Origin: Paenibacillus pabuli NBRC 13638
Lineage (GTDB): Bacteria; Bacillota; Bacilli; Paenibacillales; Paenibacillaceae
Direction: 5' to 3'
Assembly: GCF_001514495.1 (NCBI RefSeq)
Contig: NZ_BCNM01000032.1
Span: 1-64,000, forward strand
Length of the DNA stretch: 64,000 nt
The position numbers and the translations under genes are program-made. Numbering within the stretch: the first letter of the stretch is position 1; each line of letters begins with the position of its first letter. The notes under the pieces were generated by a model that was not told where the DNA came from, ran no database searches, and worked only from the letters and a program-made list of their open reading frames with translations. This document shows, piece by piece, positions 19,556 to 29,447 of this stretch.

Positions 19556-19656
19556 TAAATGAAAACACCCCATAATATCAGCATAACCGTCCATTTCCTA
19601 CGCGGTTCGCCCCAAAGCTCCCGGATATCTGTATCTATACAATTTGAACTAATTCA

Positions 19657-19685
19657 TAAAAAAAGAGAGCCCTAGGGCTCTCTTT
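19657..19685 (-). terminator. ftsH terminator
   Basis: AAAGAGAGCCC/GGGCTCTCTTT stem, nearly loopless in sequence, followed by seven Ts on the minus strand. Confidence 0.9.
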
Positions 19686-19720
19686 GAGATCTGCTTTGCT
19701 TAGCCAAATCGTTTTATACC

Positions 19721-21769
19721 TTAAGAAGTTGGCTTCGTTCCACCATCATCCGGGTCATTGCTGTTTCCTTTGTCCAGATTCGGAGCTTCGTTAGGAATAT
19801 CTCCCGCTGGTGGCTCAGGCGTTTCGTCTTTGCCTTGGATACGGACACGTACATCGCCGATGTTATCGATGATCGCCTCTCCGCCTTCGCTAGGCGTACC
19901 TTCACCATCGTTGCTGTTTTCATCTTTTTTTGGAGTCAGGGAACCTGTATCGATCAATTGCTTGATCTGATCCATTTCCAGTGTCTCCACTTCCAGCAAC
20001 GTTTGAGCGATCAGATGCACTTCTTTGGAATGTTTAACAAGCAAGTCTTTACACTTCTCATAACATTCGTTAATGAAACGTTGCATTTCCTGATCGATCT
20101 CATAGGCAATGGAATCCGAGTAATTCTGTTCGTGACCGATATCACGACCCAAGAATACCTGTCCCTGCGAACTACCAAACTGCATAGGTCCCAATTTCTC
20201 ACTCATACCGTATTCCATAACCATGCTACGGACAATCCCCGTCGCTTGTTGGAAGTCACTGTATGCACCCGTACCGATCTCACCGATAAACAGTTCTTCG
20301 GAAACACGGCCGCCAAGGAGTCCAGTAATTTTGTCCAGCAACTCTTGCTTGGTAACAAGCATACGATCTTCTTTTGGTAACATGATTACATATCCACCCG
20401 CGCGTCCACGCGGAATAATAGTAACTTTATGTACCATATCGGCATGTTCCAGGAAGTATCCTACAATGGTATGACCTGCTTCGTGATAAGCGACAATACG
20501 TTTCTCACGATCACTGATGACACGGCTTTTCTTCTCCGTACCTACAATGACACGATCAATCGCTTCGTCTACTTCACGCATGGAAATGTCTCTACGGTTA
20601 CGACGTGCCGCAAGCAACGCCGCTTCATTCAAGAGATTTTCCAAATCTGCACCGGAGAATCCGGTAGTACGCTTCGCAATAATATCCAGCTTCACATCTT
20701 TGGTGAGTGGTTTGTTGCGTGAGTGTACTTTCAGAACTGCTTCACGACCTCTCACGTCAGGGCGATCAACCGTGATTTGACGGTCAAAACGTCCTGGACG
20801 GAGCAAGGCAGGGTCCAGAATATCAGCACGGTTCGTTGCGGCAACGATGATAATACCTTCATTGGCTCCGAATCCGTCCATTTCAACGAGCAACTGGTTG
20901 AGTGTTTGTTCACGTTCGTCGTGACCACCACCAAGACCAGCACCACGCTGACGTCCTACAGCATCAATCTCATCGATAAAGATAATACATGGGGCGTTTT
21001 TCTTCGCATTTTCAAACAAGTCACGTACACGAGATGCACCGACACCGACGAACATTTCAACGAAGTCAGAACCCGAAATACTGAAGAAGGGTACACCCGC
21101 TTCACCGGCAACAGCACGAGCGAGCAAGGTTTTACCTGTACCCGGAGGACCTACAAGCAATACGCCTTTCGGAATCCGTGCACCTACTGCTGCGAATTTA
21201 CGAGGGTCCTTGAGGAAGTCTACGACTTCAACAAGCTCCTGTTTCTCTTCGTCTGCACCCGCAACATCTTCAAACGTAACCCGTTTCTTCTCTTCGTTAT
21301 AGAGACGAGCACGGCTTTTACCAAAGTTCATTACTTTACCGCCGCCGCCTTGAGCCTGATTAAACAGGAAGAAGAACAGCAGGAACATAATGATCAAAGG
21401 AATAAAGGAAGTCAGCAACGTCAACCAGATGCTGTCACCTTTCATAGGTTCCTGATGATATTGGAATTTGTTCGTTTCGCTTGCAGTTACAAGCTCACTA
21501 ATTGCCTCATCCGTAGGAGGAATATACGTTGAGAAATTTTCTGATTTGGCTCCGTCAGGCGTCTCCCTGTATTGACCGGTCACGAGGTACGTCTGACCGT
21601 TGAATTGAACCGTCAATTCAGAGACGTTGTTTGCCTTGATCGCCGCGCGCAACTGATCATATCTAGGATTATCGGTGGCTTCGCCGCCATTGCTGACGAA
21701 CTGGACTATCCCCACCACAACTAAAAAAAGAATCAAATAAAAAGCAGAATTCCGGATGAACCGATTCAT
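19721..21769 (-). CDS. ftsH: ATP-dependent zinc metalloprotease FtsH
   Basis: A 682-residue membrane AAA+ protease that degrades unstable or misfolded membrane and cytosolic proteins. Two membrane helices (about 9-26 and 114-136) flank an external domain. The AAA domain has Walker A GPPGTGKT at 207-214, Walker [10 protein letters not shown] at about 262-270 and the SRH near 312-330; the zinc site HEAGH is at 429-433. The C-terminal 50 residues are acidic, Pro/Gly-rich and low complexity, longer than in B. subtilis (637 aa). It has its own promoter and terminator, downstream of tilS-hpt as in most Firmicutes. Confidence 0.98.
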   Translation of the reverse strand: MNRFIRNSAFYLILFLVVVGIVQFVSNGGEATDNPRYDQLRAAIKANNVSELTVQFNGQTYLVTGQYRETPDGAKSENFSTYIPPTDEAISELVTASETNKFQYHQEPMKGDSIWLTLLTSFIPLIIMFLLFFFLFNQAQGGGGKVMNFGKSRARLYNEEKKRVTFEDVAGADEEKQELVEVVDFLKDPRKFAAVGARIPKGVLLVGPPGTGKTLLARAVAGEAGVPFFSISGSDFVEMFVGVGASRVRDLFENAKKNAPCIIFIDEIDAVGRQRGAGLGGGHDEREQTLNQLLVEMDGFGANEGIIIVAATNRADILDPALLRPGRFDRQITVDRPDVRGREAVLKVHSRNKPLTKDVKLDIIAKRTTGFSGADLENLLNEAALLAARRNRRDISMREVDEAIDRVIVGTEKKSRVISDREKRIVAYHEAGHTIVGYFLEHADMVHKVTIIPRGRAGGYVIMLPKEDRMLVTKQELLDKITGLLGGRVSEELFIGEIGTGAYSDFQQATGIVRSMVMEYGMSEKLGPMQFGSSQGQVFLGRDIGHEQNYSDSIAYEIDQEMQRFINECYEKCKDLLVKHSKEVHLIAQTLLEVETLEMDQIKQLIDTGSLTPKKDENSNDGEGTPSEGGEAIIDNIGDVRVRIQGKDETPEPPAGDIPNEAPNLDKGNSNDPDDGGTKPTS

Positions 21770-21798
21770 CCCCTACCTCCTCTCGAGACACTTCAATT

Positions 21799-21828
21799 AT
21801 TTTAACATAGCCCGACATGGCTTCTCAA
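21799..21828 (-). promoter_or_regulatory. ftsH promoter
   Basis: TTGAGA (21823-21828), 18-nt spacer, TAAAAT (21799-21804) on the minus strand. The -35 lies inside an 8-bp perfect inverted repeat (TGGCTTCT/AGAAGCCA, 21818-21837). Confidence 0.7.
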
Positions 21829-21869
21829 CAGAAGCCACCAACAGATCAGGGCTTGGACTAGCTTAAACA

Positions 21870-22409
21870 TCAGTTGCTATAAATTTCCGGTTTCAAAATC
21901 CCGATGTAAGGGAGGTTCCGGTACTTCTCGGCATAATCCAGACCATATCCAACGATAAATGCATCTGGAATATCAAAACCTGTGTAATGAGCTTCAAGTT
22001 CCACTTTGCGACCTGAAGGTTTGTCAAACAGCGTGACAACACGGACAGATTCTGCGCCGCGGTTTTCCAAGAGTTCAATCAGATAGCTGAGTGTAAGCCC
22101 ACTATCGATAATGTCTTCTACGATCAGAACTTCGCGACCTTCAACGGGTACATCCAAATCCTTAATGATTTTGACAACGCCAGATGATTTGGTGGAAGCG
22201 CCGTAACTCGATACTGCCATGAAGTCCATCTCGACAGGCACCGTAATGTTCTTAACCAAATCGGCCATAAATATAAACGCACCCTTGAGCACACAAATGA
22301 CCAAAGGATTGCGATTTGCATATTCGGCACTTAATGTTGCGCCTAATTCCTTGATTTTACTCTGAATCTCTTCTTCACTGATCAATACTTCCTGAATGTC
22401 GTTCTGCAA
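21870..22409 (-). CDS. hpt: Hypoxanthine-guanine phosphoribosyltransferase
   Basis: A 179-residue purine salvage enzyme converting hypoxanthine or guanine plus PRPP to IMP or GMP. The PRPP-binding motif [17 protein letters not shown] is at about residues 95-111, with [14 protein letters not shown] earlier. Start is TTG at 22409 with AGGAGG 9 nt upstream. It follows tilS after 52 nt; tilS-hpt-ftsH is a conserved Firmicute order. Confidence 0.97.
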   Translation of the reverse strand: MQNDIQEVLISEEEIQSKIKELGATLSAEYANRNPLVICVLKGAFIFMADLVKNITVPVEMDFMAVSSYGASTKSSGVVKIIKDLDVPVEGREVLIVEDIIDSGLTLSYLIELLENRGAESVRVVTLFDKPSGRKVELEAHYTGFDIPDAFIVGYGLDYAEKYRNLPYIGILKPEIYSN

Positions 22410-22461
22410 CTGTGCGAACCTCCTAAGTTATACTATGAAAGCCTTACCTGAACCATAACCA

Positions 22462-23901
22462 CTACCCCTGAATCGCTGAATCGCCTACAGTCATGTACAG
22501 GATTACGGAAGTGTCCTCCTTGACAGGAGCTACACTGGACCGGCGAACGCCTGGTAGCCAGATGATATTACCTGCTCCATCACACACCACGGGAATCCGT
22601 GAACGGACAGAAGGGGGGATTTTCTCATCGATGAAAATATTTTTCACCTTTTTGCTTCCGTTTAATCCCATCACTTTCATGGTATCTCCAGGTAACCGTG
22701 AACGCACAACCAGCGGCATAAGCAGTTGATCCGCATCAAATGCGGCTTGATCCGCCGATTCCGGTACATGATAGTCCTCGGGACTCATCGGAACAAGCCG
22801 AACATGTCGGTCGATTTCCGTGAGAGAAAGCTCATAAGTTCCGCTCCATTGAGCAAGACGATATTCGTAAGATTGATCCTGTACGTCAGTCCGTATGCCG
22901 AAAGAGATCAGATCATACTCCCGGGTACAGGCGAGTGTCTGTCCTATGTCCAGGCTCCAGGTCGTCGCGTCAGGCTGAATTACCTTGCGGCGAATGGTCT
23001 CAATACGGGTAAAGTCGACAAAATCACTGTCCAAAGGCAGATAATTCAATATTAGTTTAATCAACCTTCGTTGTAAAGCGACATGTAACTTCAAAAAGGA
23101 AGGCACCTCAAAGGTTTGCCTTCCGCCGTTCGCCTGCACTAGACACCTGTATGCGTCATATGCACCTTGTTCGATGAAATCGTCTTCATCGCCTACAATT
23201 TCGGCAAGTCGATTCAAAGACGGCGTGAGCTGTCCATTATATTGCCCCAAAAAAGGAAGCACATCCAAGCGAATGGCATTGCGCCGATATTTACGCAGGG
23301 AATTGCTTTCATCATTAAAGTACAGAAAACCCTGGGTATTACAAGCTTCTACAAGGTCTGTCTTGTTTATACGAAGGCATGGACGAATAAGTTCCACATT
23401 TTTTTCTCGCCGTTTAAACTTCATTCCCGCGAGTCCGGTTAGGCCACTTCCACGCAGTAAATGGAGCATAACCGTCTCTGCCTGGTCATCTGCGTGATGG
23501 GCAAGCGCAATGCTCGCCGCATTATATTGGGCAGCTACTTCATGCAAAAACTCATACCGCTTGTTGCGCGCGGCCTCCTGCGGACCTTGGCCGGTAAGCT
23601 TCATATAAGATGGCACATCGGCTTTCACCCATTCAAATGCAATGCCGAGCTGGTAAGCAAGCTCCTTCATCATCTCGGCTTCATGATCTGATTCACTCCG
23701 AAAACCATGATGTACATGGGCACAAATCAATTCCAGTGGAACATGTCTGGTACTGATCTCATGCATGATATGCAAAAAAGCTACCGAGTCCGGTCCGCCC
23801 GATACTGCGACGACAATCCGATCCCCGGGAACCCATAACTGATGCTCTTCCGCTGCATCCAGCACGTTATTTACCAGCCTGTTCCAGCGTAAAGCCTCCA
23901 T
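22462..23901 (-). CDS. tilS: tRNA(Ile)-lysidine synthetase
   Basis: A 479-residue enzyme that puts lysine on C34 of the CAU-anticodon tRNA-Ile so that it reads AUA. The N-terminal PP-loop ATPase motif SGGPDS is at residues 34-39, with the ALAHHADDQAETVMLHLLRGSGLTGLAGM block near residue 135. The TilS substrate-binding and C-terminal domains follow, including LPGDTMKVMGLNGSKKVKNIFIDEKIP near residue 405. GAGGAACAGGT precedes the ATG. Confidence 0.96.
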   Translation of the reverse strand: MEALRWNRLVNNVLDAAEEHQLWVPGDRIVVAVSGGPDSVAFLHIMHEISTRHVPLELICAHVHHGFRSESDHEAEMMKELAYQLGIAFEWVKADVPSYMKLTGQGPQEAARNKRYEFLHEVAAQYNAASIALAHHADDQAETVMLHLLRGSGLTGLAGMKFKRREKNVELIRPCLRINKTDLVEACNTQGFLYFNDESNSLRKYRRNAIRLDVLPFLGQYNGQLTPSLNRLAEIVGDEDDFIEQGAYDAYRCLVQANGGRQTFEVPSFLKLHVALQRRLIKLILNYLPLDSDFVDFTRIETIRRKVIQPDATTWSLDIGQTLACTREYDLISFGIRTDVQDQSYEYRLAQWSGTYELSLTEIDRHVRLVPMSPEDYHVPESADQAAFDADQLLMPLVVRSRLPGDTMKVMGLNGSKKVKNIFIDEKIPPSVRSRIPVVCDGAGNIIWLPGVRRSSVAPVKEDTSVILYMTVGDSAIQG

Positions 23902-23945
23902 ACCTGTTCCTCATTCCTTACGTTATGTATATGCACGCTCAAAGT

Positions 23946-24914
23946 TCAGAATCGCAGTGCATAGATGAGTACCCCAATAAGTAGTATAACGGATACAGCA
24001 AATGCATTTTTGAGCCAACGCGGTGTGGTACTTTTGGAACGACGACGAAGAGGAGAAGGGCGTACCATCATTTCTTTCCATACTTTAGCCGCGTGTCCGG
24101 CGTCCTGAAACTGACCTCGGAGCGCCTGGATCGTCCAATTTCGAAAAGGGGTGAGCCGTTCACTGCGTTCCACCAGAGCTATAAGCTGGTTCACACTTCG
24201 CAGCTGTGGCAATCCTTCTGCGGCCAGCGCTTTGAGAGCATCGGCTTCCAATACATGAATGAATAACAACGCAAAAGCAAATACATCATAGGTGCCATCT
24301 GCTGTGCGGCTGCCTGCATTCCAGAATCCCCGGTCATACCACTCGGTGAACTGTTTGACGCTACGACCAATGGAAGTAACCCCGCCATAATCGATCAATT
24401 CTACCTGACCATAATCAGACACCAGTACATTCTGGGGTTTGAGATCGCCAAATACCCATCCAGCCTGATGCAATTGAGCCAGCTTCTGCAATAGCCTGAG
24501 ACCAACCAATAGCGTCCAGTCTGTCCCTTGGCGCCGAATGAAGTGGTGCAAAGATTCACCCCGAACGTAACGCATCACATAAAAAGGAATATCACGGCCA
24601 CGAACGGCATAGTCATCCACATCTTTGAGATAGGAAGGAATGCCGCTCTGCCGAAGGGCCTCATGATTACGCTGCAATTGAAATGATTTGAGCACATTAA
24701 TTTCCGATTGCAGATCTACAGGATCAAATCCCATTTTAAGCGCATAATGTTTGCCATTCTCACCCCGCTGGACAAGAAAAACGATGCCGTTGGCTCCTTT
24801 GCCCAAAAGCTTCTGAATCGTATAACGGCCGCGATTCCATTTCCCTGTTATGACTGTTCCTGGCGGGAAAGAGGCATCAGACAACGTTGTCACCGAGCAT
24901 CCCTTCTCTTTCAA
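23946..24914 (-). CDS. yabT: Membrane-anchored Hanks-type serine/threonine kinase (YabT-like)
   Basis: A protein of about 322 residues with a kinase fold and a single C-terminal membrane helix (last 20 residues), no PASTA repeats. Glycine loop LGKGANGIVFLV at about residue 38, VAIK-type lysine in HYALKMG, catalytic loop GDLKPQNVL, and DYG in place of DFG (LIDYGGV). The HRD motif reads VFGD, so it is a divergent kinase like B. subtilis YabT, which is expressed in sporulation and activated by DNA. Start uncertain: TTG at 24914 (AGAAGGGA 8 nt upstream) or GTG at 24893; either overlaps the end of the VWA gene, so they are coupled. Confidence 0.87.
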   Translation of the reverse strand: MKEKGCSVTTLSDASFPPGTVITGKWNRGRYTIQKLLGKGANGIVFLVQRGENGKHYALKMGFDPVDLQSEINVLKSFQLQRNHEALRQSGIPSYLKDVDDYAVRGRDIPFYVMRYVRGESLHHFIRRQGTDWTLLVGLRLLQKLAQLHQAGWVFGDLKPQNVLVSDYGQVELIDYGGVTSIGRSVKQFTEWYDRGFWNAGSRTADGTYDVFAFALLFIHVLEADALKALAAEGLPQLRSVNQLIALVERSERLTPFRNWTIQALRGQFQDAGHAAKVWKEMMVRPSPLRRRSKSTTPRWLKNAFAVSVILLIGVLIYALRF

Positions 24915-25629
24915 TGCGATAGTTCCCTTCTATTTCCTGCTGTCCCTCCAGTGTACCATAACGGTAAAAATCAATCACCCTTTGAATCGCAGGACCTGTC
25001 GGGGTCGCTCCCTTCATCTGTAAACGTCCAAACAGTGAACGTACACGGCTCAGATCGGCTGTCCAGTCGATGTCCATGACTGCTTCTTCTCCGCTATGTC
25101 GTCCGGGAAAATGAAATACGGAAAGATGGCTCTGACCCATACGCGCCTGCAAACTAAGCATTAAATCCCGAATCCCTTCTTCCACAGCAGCCAGCTTCGG
25201 TTTCATACTGGCACTTACGTCGATAAGAAGAATGACTTGGAGCGGTGTTGTTTCCGCCATATCATCCATCACTTCAACCACCTGCGCACGTTTGACCGGC
25301 TCAAGATCCGTTACCGTTTTGGGCTCATGCTCTCCCAGTATTTGTGTTAACTCTCTATTAACCGCCTGCTGAATGGTCTGAACCACCGTTTTTCTGGTCA
25401 TCATTTGCATCGTATGCGCAAGTTGTCTTGTGCCTACGATCTGACTAATGCCACCTCCAGCCTTGGCAATATCCTCAATCTCCCGACTGCCCAACTCACC
25501 AATAGTTCCATAATCTATAACACCAACTACATTGACTGTAATCCCCTCTTCGCGTGCTTCAGCCGCAGCCAGAACCGGACTTGTGCCAACATTGGAACAA
25601 CCGTCGGTGATCAACAAGATTTGCTTCAT
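24877..25629 (-). CDS. yabS: VWA-domain protein (YabS-like)
   Basis: A 250-residue protein with von Willebrand factor A features. The metal-binding MIDAS sequence DVSASM is at about residue 147, and an N-terminal LLITDGCSNVGTSP block resembles a second, partial VWA strand-loop. No signal peptide is obvious, so it is probably cytosolic. It precedes the kinase gene with an overlap, matching the spoIIE-yabS-yabT order of B. subtilis, where the pair is linked to sporulation. Biochemical role unknown; an adaptor or regulator of the kinase is plausible but unproven. GGAGGG precedes the ATG. Confidence 0.85.
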   Translation of the reverse strand: MKQILLITDGCSNVGTSPVLAAAEAREEGITVNVVGVIDYGTIGELGSREIEDIAKAGGGISQIVGTRQLAHTMQMMTRKTVVQTIQQAVNRELTQILGEHEPKTVTDLEPVKRAQVVEVMDDMAETTPLQVILLIDVSASMKPKLAAVEEGIRDLMLSLQARMGQSHLSVFHFPGRHSGEEAVMDIDWTADLSRVRSLFGRLQMKGATPTGPAIQRVIDFYRYGTLEGQQEIEGNYRIEREGMLGDNVV

Positions 25630-25712
25630 CCGATATCCCTCCGTTATTCGTTACTCTCCAACTCTATGACTAGCATTGCCAGAATGAAGAGACTTCAAAC
25701 GAGGAATATGGA

Positions 25713-28220
25713 TTAACTGACAGTGCGCGGACGCTCCATCCGGTTGATACCGGGCACTCGCAGTGTGGCCCATTCAGGGCGAAAATGTTCTATTTTGCCT
25801 ACAACTACGGTCATATCATCATAGATCTCGTGCTGCTGATATCGAATAACACTCTCAAGCAAGCAATCCGCTACCTCCTGCGGATCCTCGCTATCGATTT
25901 CCTGGATGAGACGCTTGATCCATAATTCTTTATTGACAGCGTACCCCGGCGCATCATAGATTCCATCCGTCATCATAATCAAAATATCGCCTGGCTGAAG
26001 TTGCACGGTTACCAGATCCACCTCAATGTCCTTAATAATCCCAATCGGCAGATTACTGGCCGAAACCTGGATAACCTCCTGCCCTCGTTTAATAAAACTA
26101 GGCGTCGAGCCTATTTTCATAAATGTGGTCTCCGCTGTATATTCATCGATCAGTGCCATATCTACCGTAGCATACATCTCTTCAGGAGAACGCAGCATCA
26201 GAACGGAATTCACCGATTTGATCGCCAGTTTCTCATCCATGCCCGACTGTAACAACTGCTCCAGTATATTCAGTGCAGCACTGCTCTCCATACGTGCCCG
26301 TTCCCCATTGCCCATACCATCACTAAGTGCAACCGCAAATGTACCATTGCCCAGTTCAACCGTGCTGAAACTGTCTCCGGACATAACATCCCCCCCTTTG
26401 GCGGCGGCAGCAACACCCGTTGTGATCTCAAATGTTTTGGCAGAGCCAAAGGTGACTGTCGCCAGTCCTTGGCGAGGGTCGAGCATCGTCTCACTCAAGA
26501 CGGCAATATGCTCGTCCAGTACATTCGAGATCAGCGGAGCAATCATTTTCCGGCACTCGTCAAATCCGCGTGTATAGGCATGAACAATCTCAATTTCCAC
26601 ATTCCCCGCTTCCAGATTAATGATTTCAATAGAATGTATGGACAGACCTAACGATTCAAGCGCATCCCGAATCTGTTCCTCCTGTTGTACCATCTCCTCA
26701 CTTTCCCTTTGAATTTCTTTCGCCAGGTCCTCCATCACCTGGGATACCCCTGATAATTGTTCTGCAACCAGCTGACGACTATCTATAATCTGACGCTTCC
26801 ATTGCATGTTATGTTGATGCAGACCATACTGGGCACGCATCACTTCTAATACCTCCTCCGGTTTTGCACATACCCTGTTCCATTCCACCGGAATCTGCTT
26901 GCCTGACATCTCCGGGTTGGTTTCAATGGAACTCATCACATCGGTCATATATTTATAGGTTTGAATGAACTTCGCATCCCAGCATTGGGCCTTCTTAAAG
27001 CATCCTGAACATGTGCCCTCGGCTACAGCATTCATGAAATGCTCCATCCCGCCCTCGTTCTGTACCGGCTCTCCGGCCCCAGACATCTGATCGAAGCTGC
27101 GTGACAGCTGACGGAATACCTGCGAGAAGCGAGTGACCCGTTCTGCAGTGATATCCCGTATTCGCTTCGCATATTCATGCTGCGACTTCGTGTGATCCTG
27201 TGTACCAGGAACATATTTGGAGATGGCTGTCATCAAGCTCTTTGGCGTTAACATAAACAGAACAATGGCCGCGCAGGTCTCCCATAAAGAATTCATGACG
27301 TCTCCTGGTCCACCCAGGTAGATGGACAGAATAGAGGAACCCAGCAGCATGCCCAGTGCAACCGCTGCACGTTTGCCCTCTCTCAGCATACCTGCCAGCA
27401 TGCCTGCAAAAGCAAGCAGACTCATCTGATACACCGCTGACATATCAGCCAAACTCAGAATGAGGCCAGTAATGACCCCAACCGAGGCTCCGAGGGGGGC
27501 TCCGCCCACCAGCGCGAAGATCAGAATGAGATACCGGGAGAGCATATGCTCGACGGACAGGGACTGAATCGTCCAGCCTACCGCTCCTGTCATCACTGAG
27601 GCGAGTAATATGATCAAACAGAGGATCTCCTCGTTCTTTAGGTTGAACTTCTTTTTGCGATACGTGAAGATCGGTATGGCCTGTATGAAAACCAGGGTAA
27701 GTACAAAGCTGAGCACGGAATCCATCGTGAGCATTAGCATGGCGTACCAACTGAACGATGGCCCAATGACGACAGCGAACAACTTGACCATAAAAGTAGT
27801 CGTAAACACCATCGTTGGCGCATAAGATAATTCAGCGCGGTCATAAGACTCCAGTCCTCGGAACAACAGATAGAAGATGGCAAGTTCCGACGCTACGATG
27901 AGCGGTACCGGGAATGGGGCAAAGAGGCTTCCGGCCAGCAACGCGACTCCAACCGGTATAATATAATCCCTGCGCATAAAGGCAATGACCGCAAAGTAAG
28001 CAATCGCAAAGGGCGACAATTCATTCAGAATCATGGCTTTCCCTAACAAGAATCCCATAAAGGTGAGGAGCAGCACCCATTTACGTGCAGCAACGATCTG
28101 GACAGCCTTGCGGGAGCTGATCCACTGTTTGAGACGTACTGACAGCTCCTCCCGAGCTTCTGTACCTCCTTTACCAGCTTTCATTCCCGGAAATTGAATG
28201 ACATTCCACTTTTCCATCAT
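25713..28220 (-). CDS. spoIIE: Stage II sporulation protein E, PP2C phosphatase
   Basis: A protein of about 835 residues that dephosphorylates SpoIIAA to release sigma-F in the forespore and takes part in polar septation. The N-terminal third holds about ten membrane helices; a central regulatory region with Cys residues (GTCSGCFKKAQCW) follows; the C-terminal PP2C domain carries GGDVMSGDSF and ALSDGMGNGERA with metal-binding Asp residues, and MMTDGIYD. Start at 28220 chosen for GGGGTG 8-9 nt upstream; the frame upstream of this lies in the promoter. The promoter has a 21-bp spacer and Spo0A-like boxes. Length matches B. subtilis (827 aa). Confidence 0.96.
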   Translation of the reverse strand: MMEKWNVIQFPGMKAGKGGTEAREELSVRLKQWISSRKAVQIVAARKWVLLLTFMGFLLGKAMILNELSPFAIAYFAVIAFMRRDYIIPVGVALLAGSLFAPFPVPLIVASELAIFYLLFRGLESYDRAELSYAPTMVFTTTFMVKLFAVVIGPSFSWYAMLMLTMDSVLSFVLTLVFIQAIPIFTYRKKKFNLKNEEILCLIILLASVMTGAVGWTIQSLSVEHMLSRYLILIFALVGGAPLGASVGVITGLILSLADMSAVYQMSLLAFAGMLAGMLREGKRAAVALGMLLGSSILSIYLGGPGDVMNSLWETCAAIVLFMLTPKSLMTAISKYVPGTQDHTKSQHEYAKRIRDITAERVTRFSQVFRQLSRSFDQMSGAGEPVQNEGGMEHFMNAVAEGTCSGCFKKAQCWDAKFIQTYKYMTDVMSSIETNPEMSGKQIPVEWNRVCAKPEEVLEVMRAQYGLHQHNMQWKRQIIDSRQLVAEQLSGVSQVMEDLAKEIQRESEEMVQQEEQIRDALESLGLSIHSIEIINLEAGNVEIEIVHAYTRGFDECRKMIAPLISNVLDEHIAVLSETMLDPRQGLATVTFGSAKTFEITTGVAAAAKGGDVMSGDSFSTVELGNGTFAVALSDGMGNGERARMESSAALNILEQLLQSGMDEKLAIKSVNSVLMLRSPEEMYATVDMALIDEYTAETTFMKIGSTPSFIKRGQEVIQVSASNLPIGIIKDIEVDLVTVQLQPGDILIMMTDGIYDAPGYAVNKELWIKRLIQEIDSEDPQEVADCLLESVIRYQQHEIYDDMTVVVGKIEHFRPEWATLRVPGINRMERPRTVS

Positions 28221-28277
28221 CCTCAAGGCACCCCATTCGATTAAATGTTTTTTCGTGTTTCGTTCTCGATGGTTCTG

Positions 28278-28310
28278 ATTATAGATAGAATAGAAGACGT
28301 AGTTTGTCAC
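28278..28310 (-). promoter_or_regulatory. spoIIE promoter with 21-bp spacing
   Basis: TATAAT (28278-28283) and GTGACA (28305-28310) on the minus strand are 21 nt apart, the abnormal spacing known for Spo0A-activated sigma-A promoters such as B. subtilis spoIIE. TTTGTCACA (28303-28311, plus strand) overlaps the -35 and TTTGTCGTA (within 28334-28346, minus strand) lies upstream; both resemble the Spo0A box TTTGTCRAA. Confidence 0.65.
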
Positions 28311-28659
28311 AATTGGTGGGCAGGCTCCAAAAACTTTACGACAAAAGAAACAGATACGGCGCGGTGGTGCGGAACCCCCGGCCGTATTGTGGTTTCATCG
28401 ATTTGGAACAGACCCTGCCGACAAGGTACTTGTCTGATTTTGAACCGGAAGTACTTCGGCATCGCCACGATCTGAGCAGGATACCTGTGGAATGCCATGG
28501 AAACCTGTCGGTAAAAAATGGTAGACGACAAATGTTCTTATGTACTTTTTTTCTGTGCAGAAAAACTGGTGAAATGGAACCTCACATTACAAAAACGGCT
28601 ATGAATTCGGTCTATTGTCTATAGGCAAACGATATACTGCCACAATAAAAAAAGAACGC

Positions 28660-28692
28660 AAAAAAACCGCCAGCCCCAAGGCTAACGGTTTT
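28660..28692 (-). terminator. yabR terminator
   Basis: AAAACCG..AGCC/GGCT..CGGTTTT stem with a CCAA loop and a T-run on the minus strand. Confidence 0.85.
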
Positions 28693-28721
28693 ACTTATAT
28701 TTTAAATCAGGTTGAACCAGA

Positions 28722-29249
28722 TTAGACGCGTTTGGCTCCTCGGCCACCACGTTTGCCTTCTGTGTTCTTCTTCAACGAAGAAATCCGCTCTTCGCTATCT
28801 TTCAGGAAGCGTGACATTTTATCCTCAAATGAAGGTTTGCCTGCTGCGGGCTTGAAAGAACGGCCTCCGCGGTCACGGTTAAATCCACCACCACCGCCGC
28901 CACGGCCTTGGCCACCACTTGGGCCTCCACCGCTGAATCGTTCGCGATCTCCTCCACTGCGTTCCGGTCTAGGAGCTCTTGGGGGTCTGGACTGGGTTTG
29001 TTGCTCAACCGGTTTGTCAACAGCTTGCTTAATGGAAAGCCCAATCTTGCCATCCTTGTCAACGTTGATGACCTTCACTGTAACGAGGTCATTAAGTTTC
29101 AGGTGGTCGTTGACATCTTTGACGTAATTGTCGGCGATTTCCGAGATGTGAACGAGACCCGTGACACCTCCTGACAGATCCACAAATGCTCCAAAATGCG
29201 TGATGCCTGTCACCTTGCCCTCTAACTTGGTGCCCACTTCAATTGCCAT
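28722..29249 (-). CDS. yabR: S1-domain RNA-binding protein (YabR-like)
   Basis: A 175-residue protein with one S1 domain (residues about 5-72: GTKLEGKVTGITHFGAFVDL, GLVHISEIADNYVKDV) and a long disordered basic tail rich in Gly, Arg, Pro and Asp that resembles RGG-type RNA-binding sequence. Start at 29249 is set by AAGGGAGG upstream. The gene sits between divIC and spoIIE, as in B. subtilis (also annotated as general stress protein 13-like). RNA target unknown. It has a consensus promoter and a terminator of its own. Confidence 0.92.
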   Translation of the reverse strand: MAIEVGTKLEGKVTGITHFGAFVDLSGGVTGLVHISEIADNYVKDVNDHLKLNDLVTVKVINVDKDGKIGLSIKQAVDKPVEQQTQSRPPRAPRPERSGGDRERFSGGGPSGGQGRGGGGGGFNRDRGGRSFKPAAGKPSFEDKMSRFLKDSEERISSLKKNTEGKRGGRGAKRV

Positions 29250-29323
29250 AGAATAAAATGATCCTCCCTTAAAAATATACAACCCGATTTTTTGAATGCC
29301 AAAATCAATGCTGTGCTAATGTA

Positions 29324-29353
29324 ATTATACCTTATGCCGCAAACCAAGGTCAA
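29324..29353 (-). promoter_or_regulatory. yabR promoter
   Basis: TTGACC (29348-29353), 18-nt spacer, perfect TATAAT (29324-29329) on the minus strand. Confidence 0.8.
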
Positions 29354-29447
29354 CTGAGCTCTGCCCCTTAAGGGAGCCTATTTTTTCCGGTATGACGGCT
29401 TCAGACATGTAGACAACAAACCTTGCTCCGTATTGAGCCGAATTACA

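Larger units (their letters stand above)
28221..28721 (-). other. Region between yabR and spoIIE
   Basis: About 500 bp. It contains the spoIIE promoter, Spo0A-like boxes and the yabR terminator. The middle (28350-28650) has no ORF I trust and no tRNA clover-leaf or T-arm consensus on either strand, although B. subtilis keeps two tRNA genes at this position. Its function, if any, is unexplained. Confidence 0.5.

Noticed and set aside
28245-28624. Frames of 60-106 codons on both strands upstream of spoIIE
   Set aside because: No binding sites, no recognisable motifs, and overlap with the spoIIE promoter; treated as non-coding.
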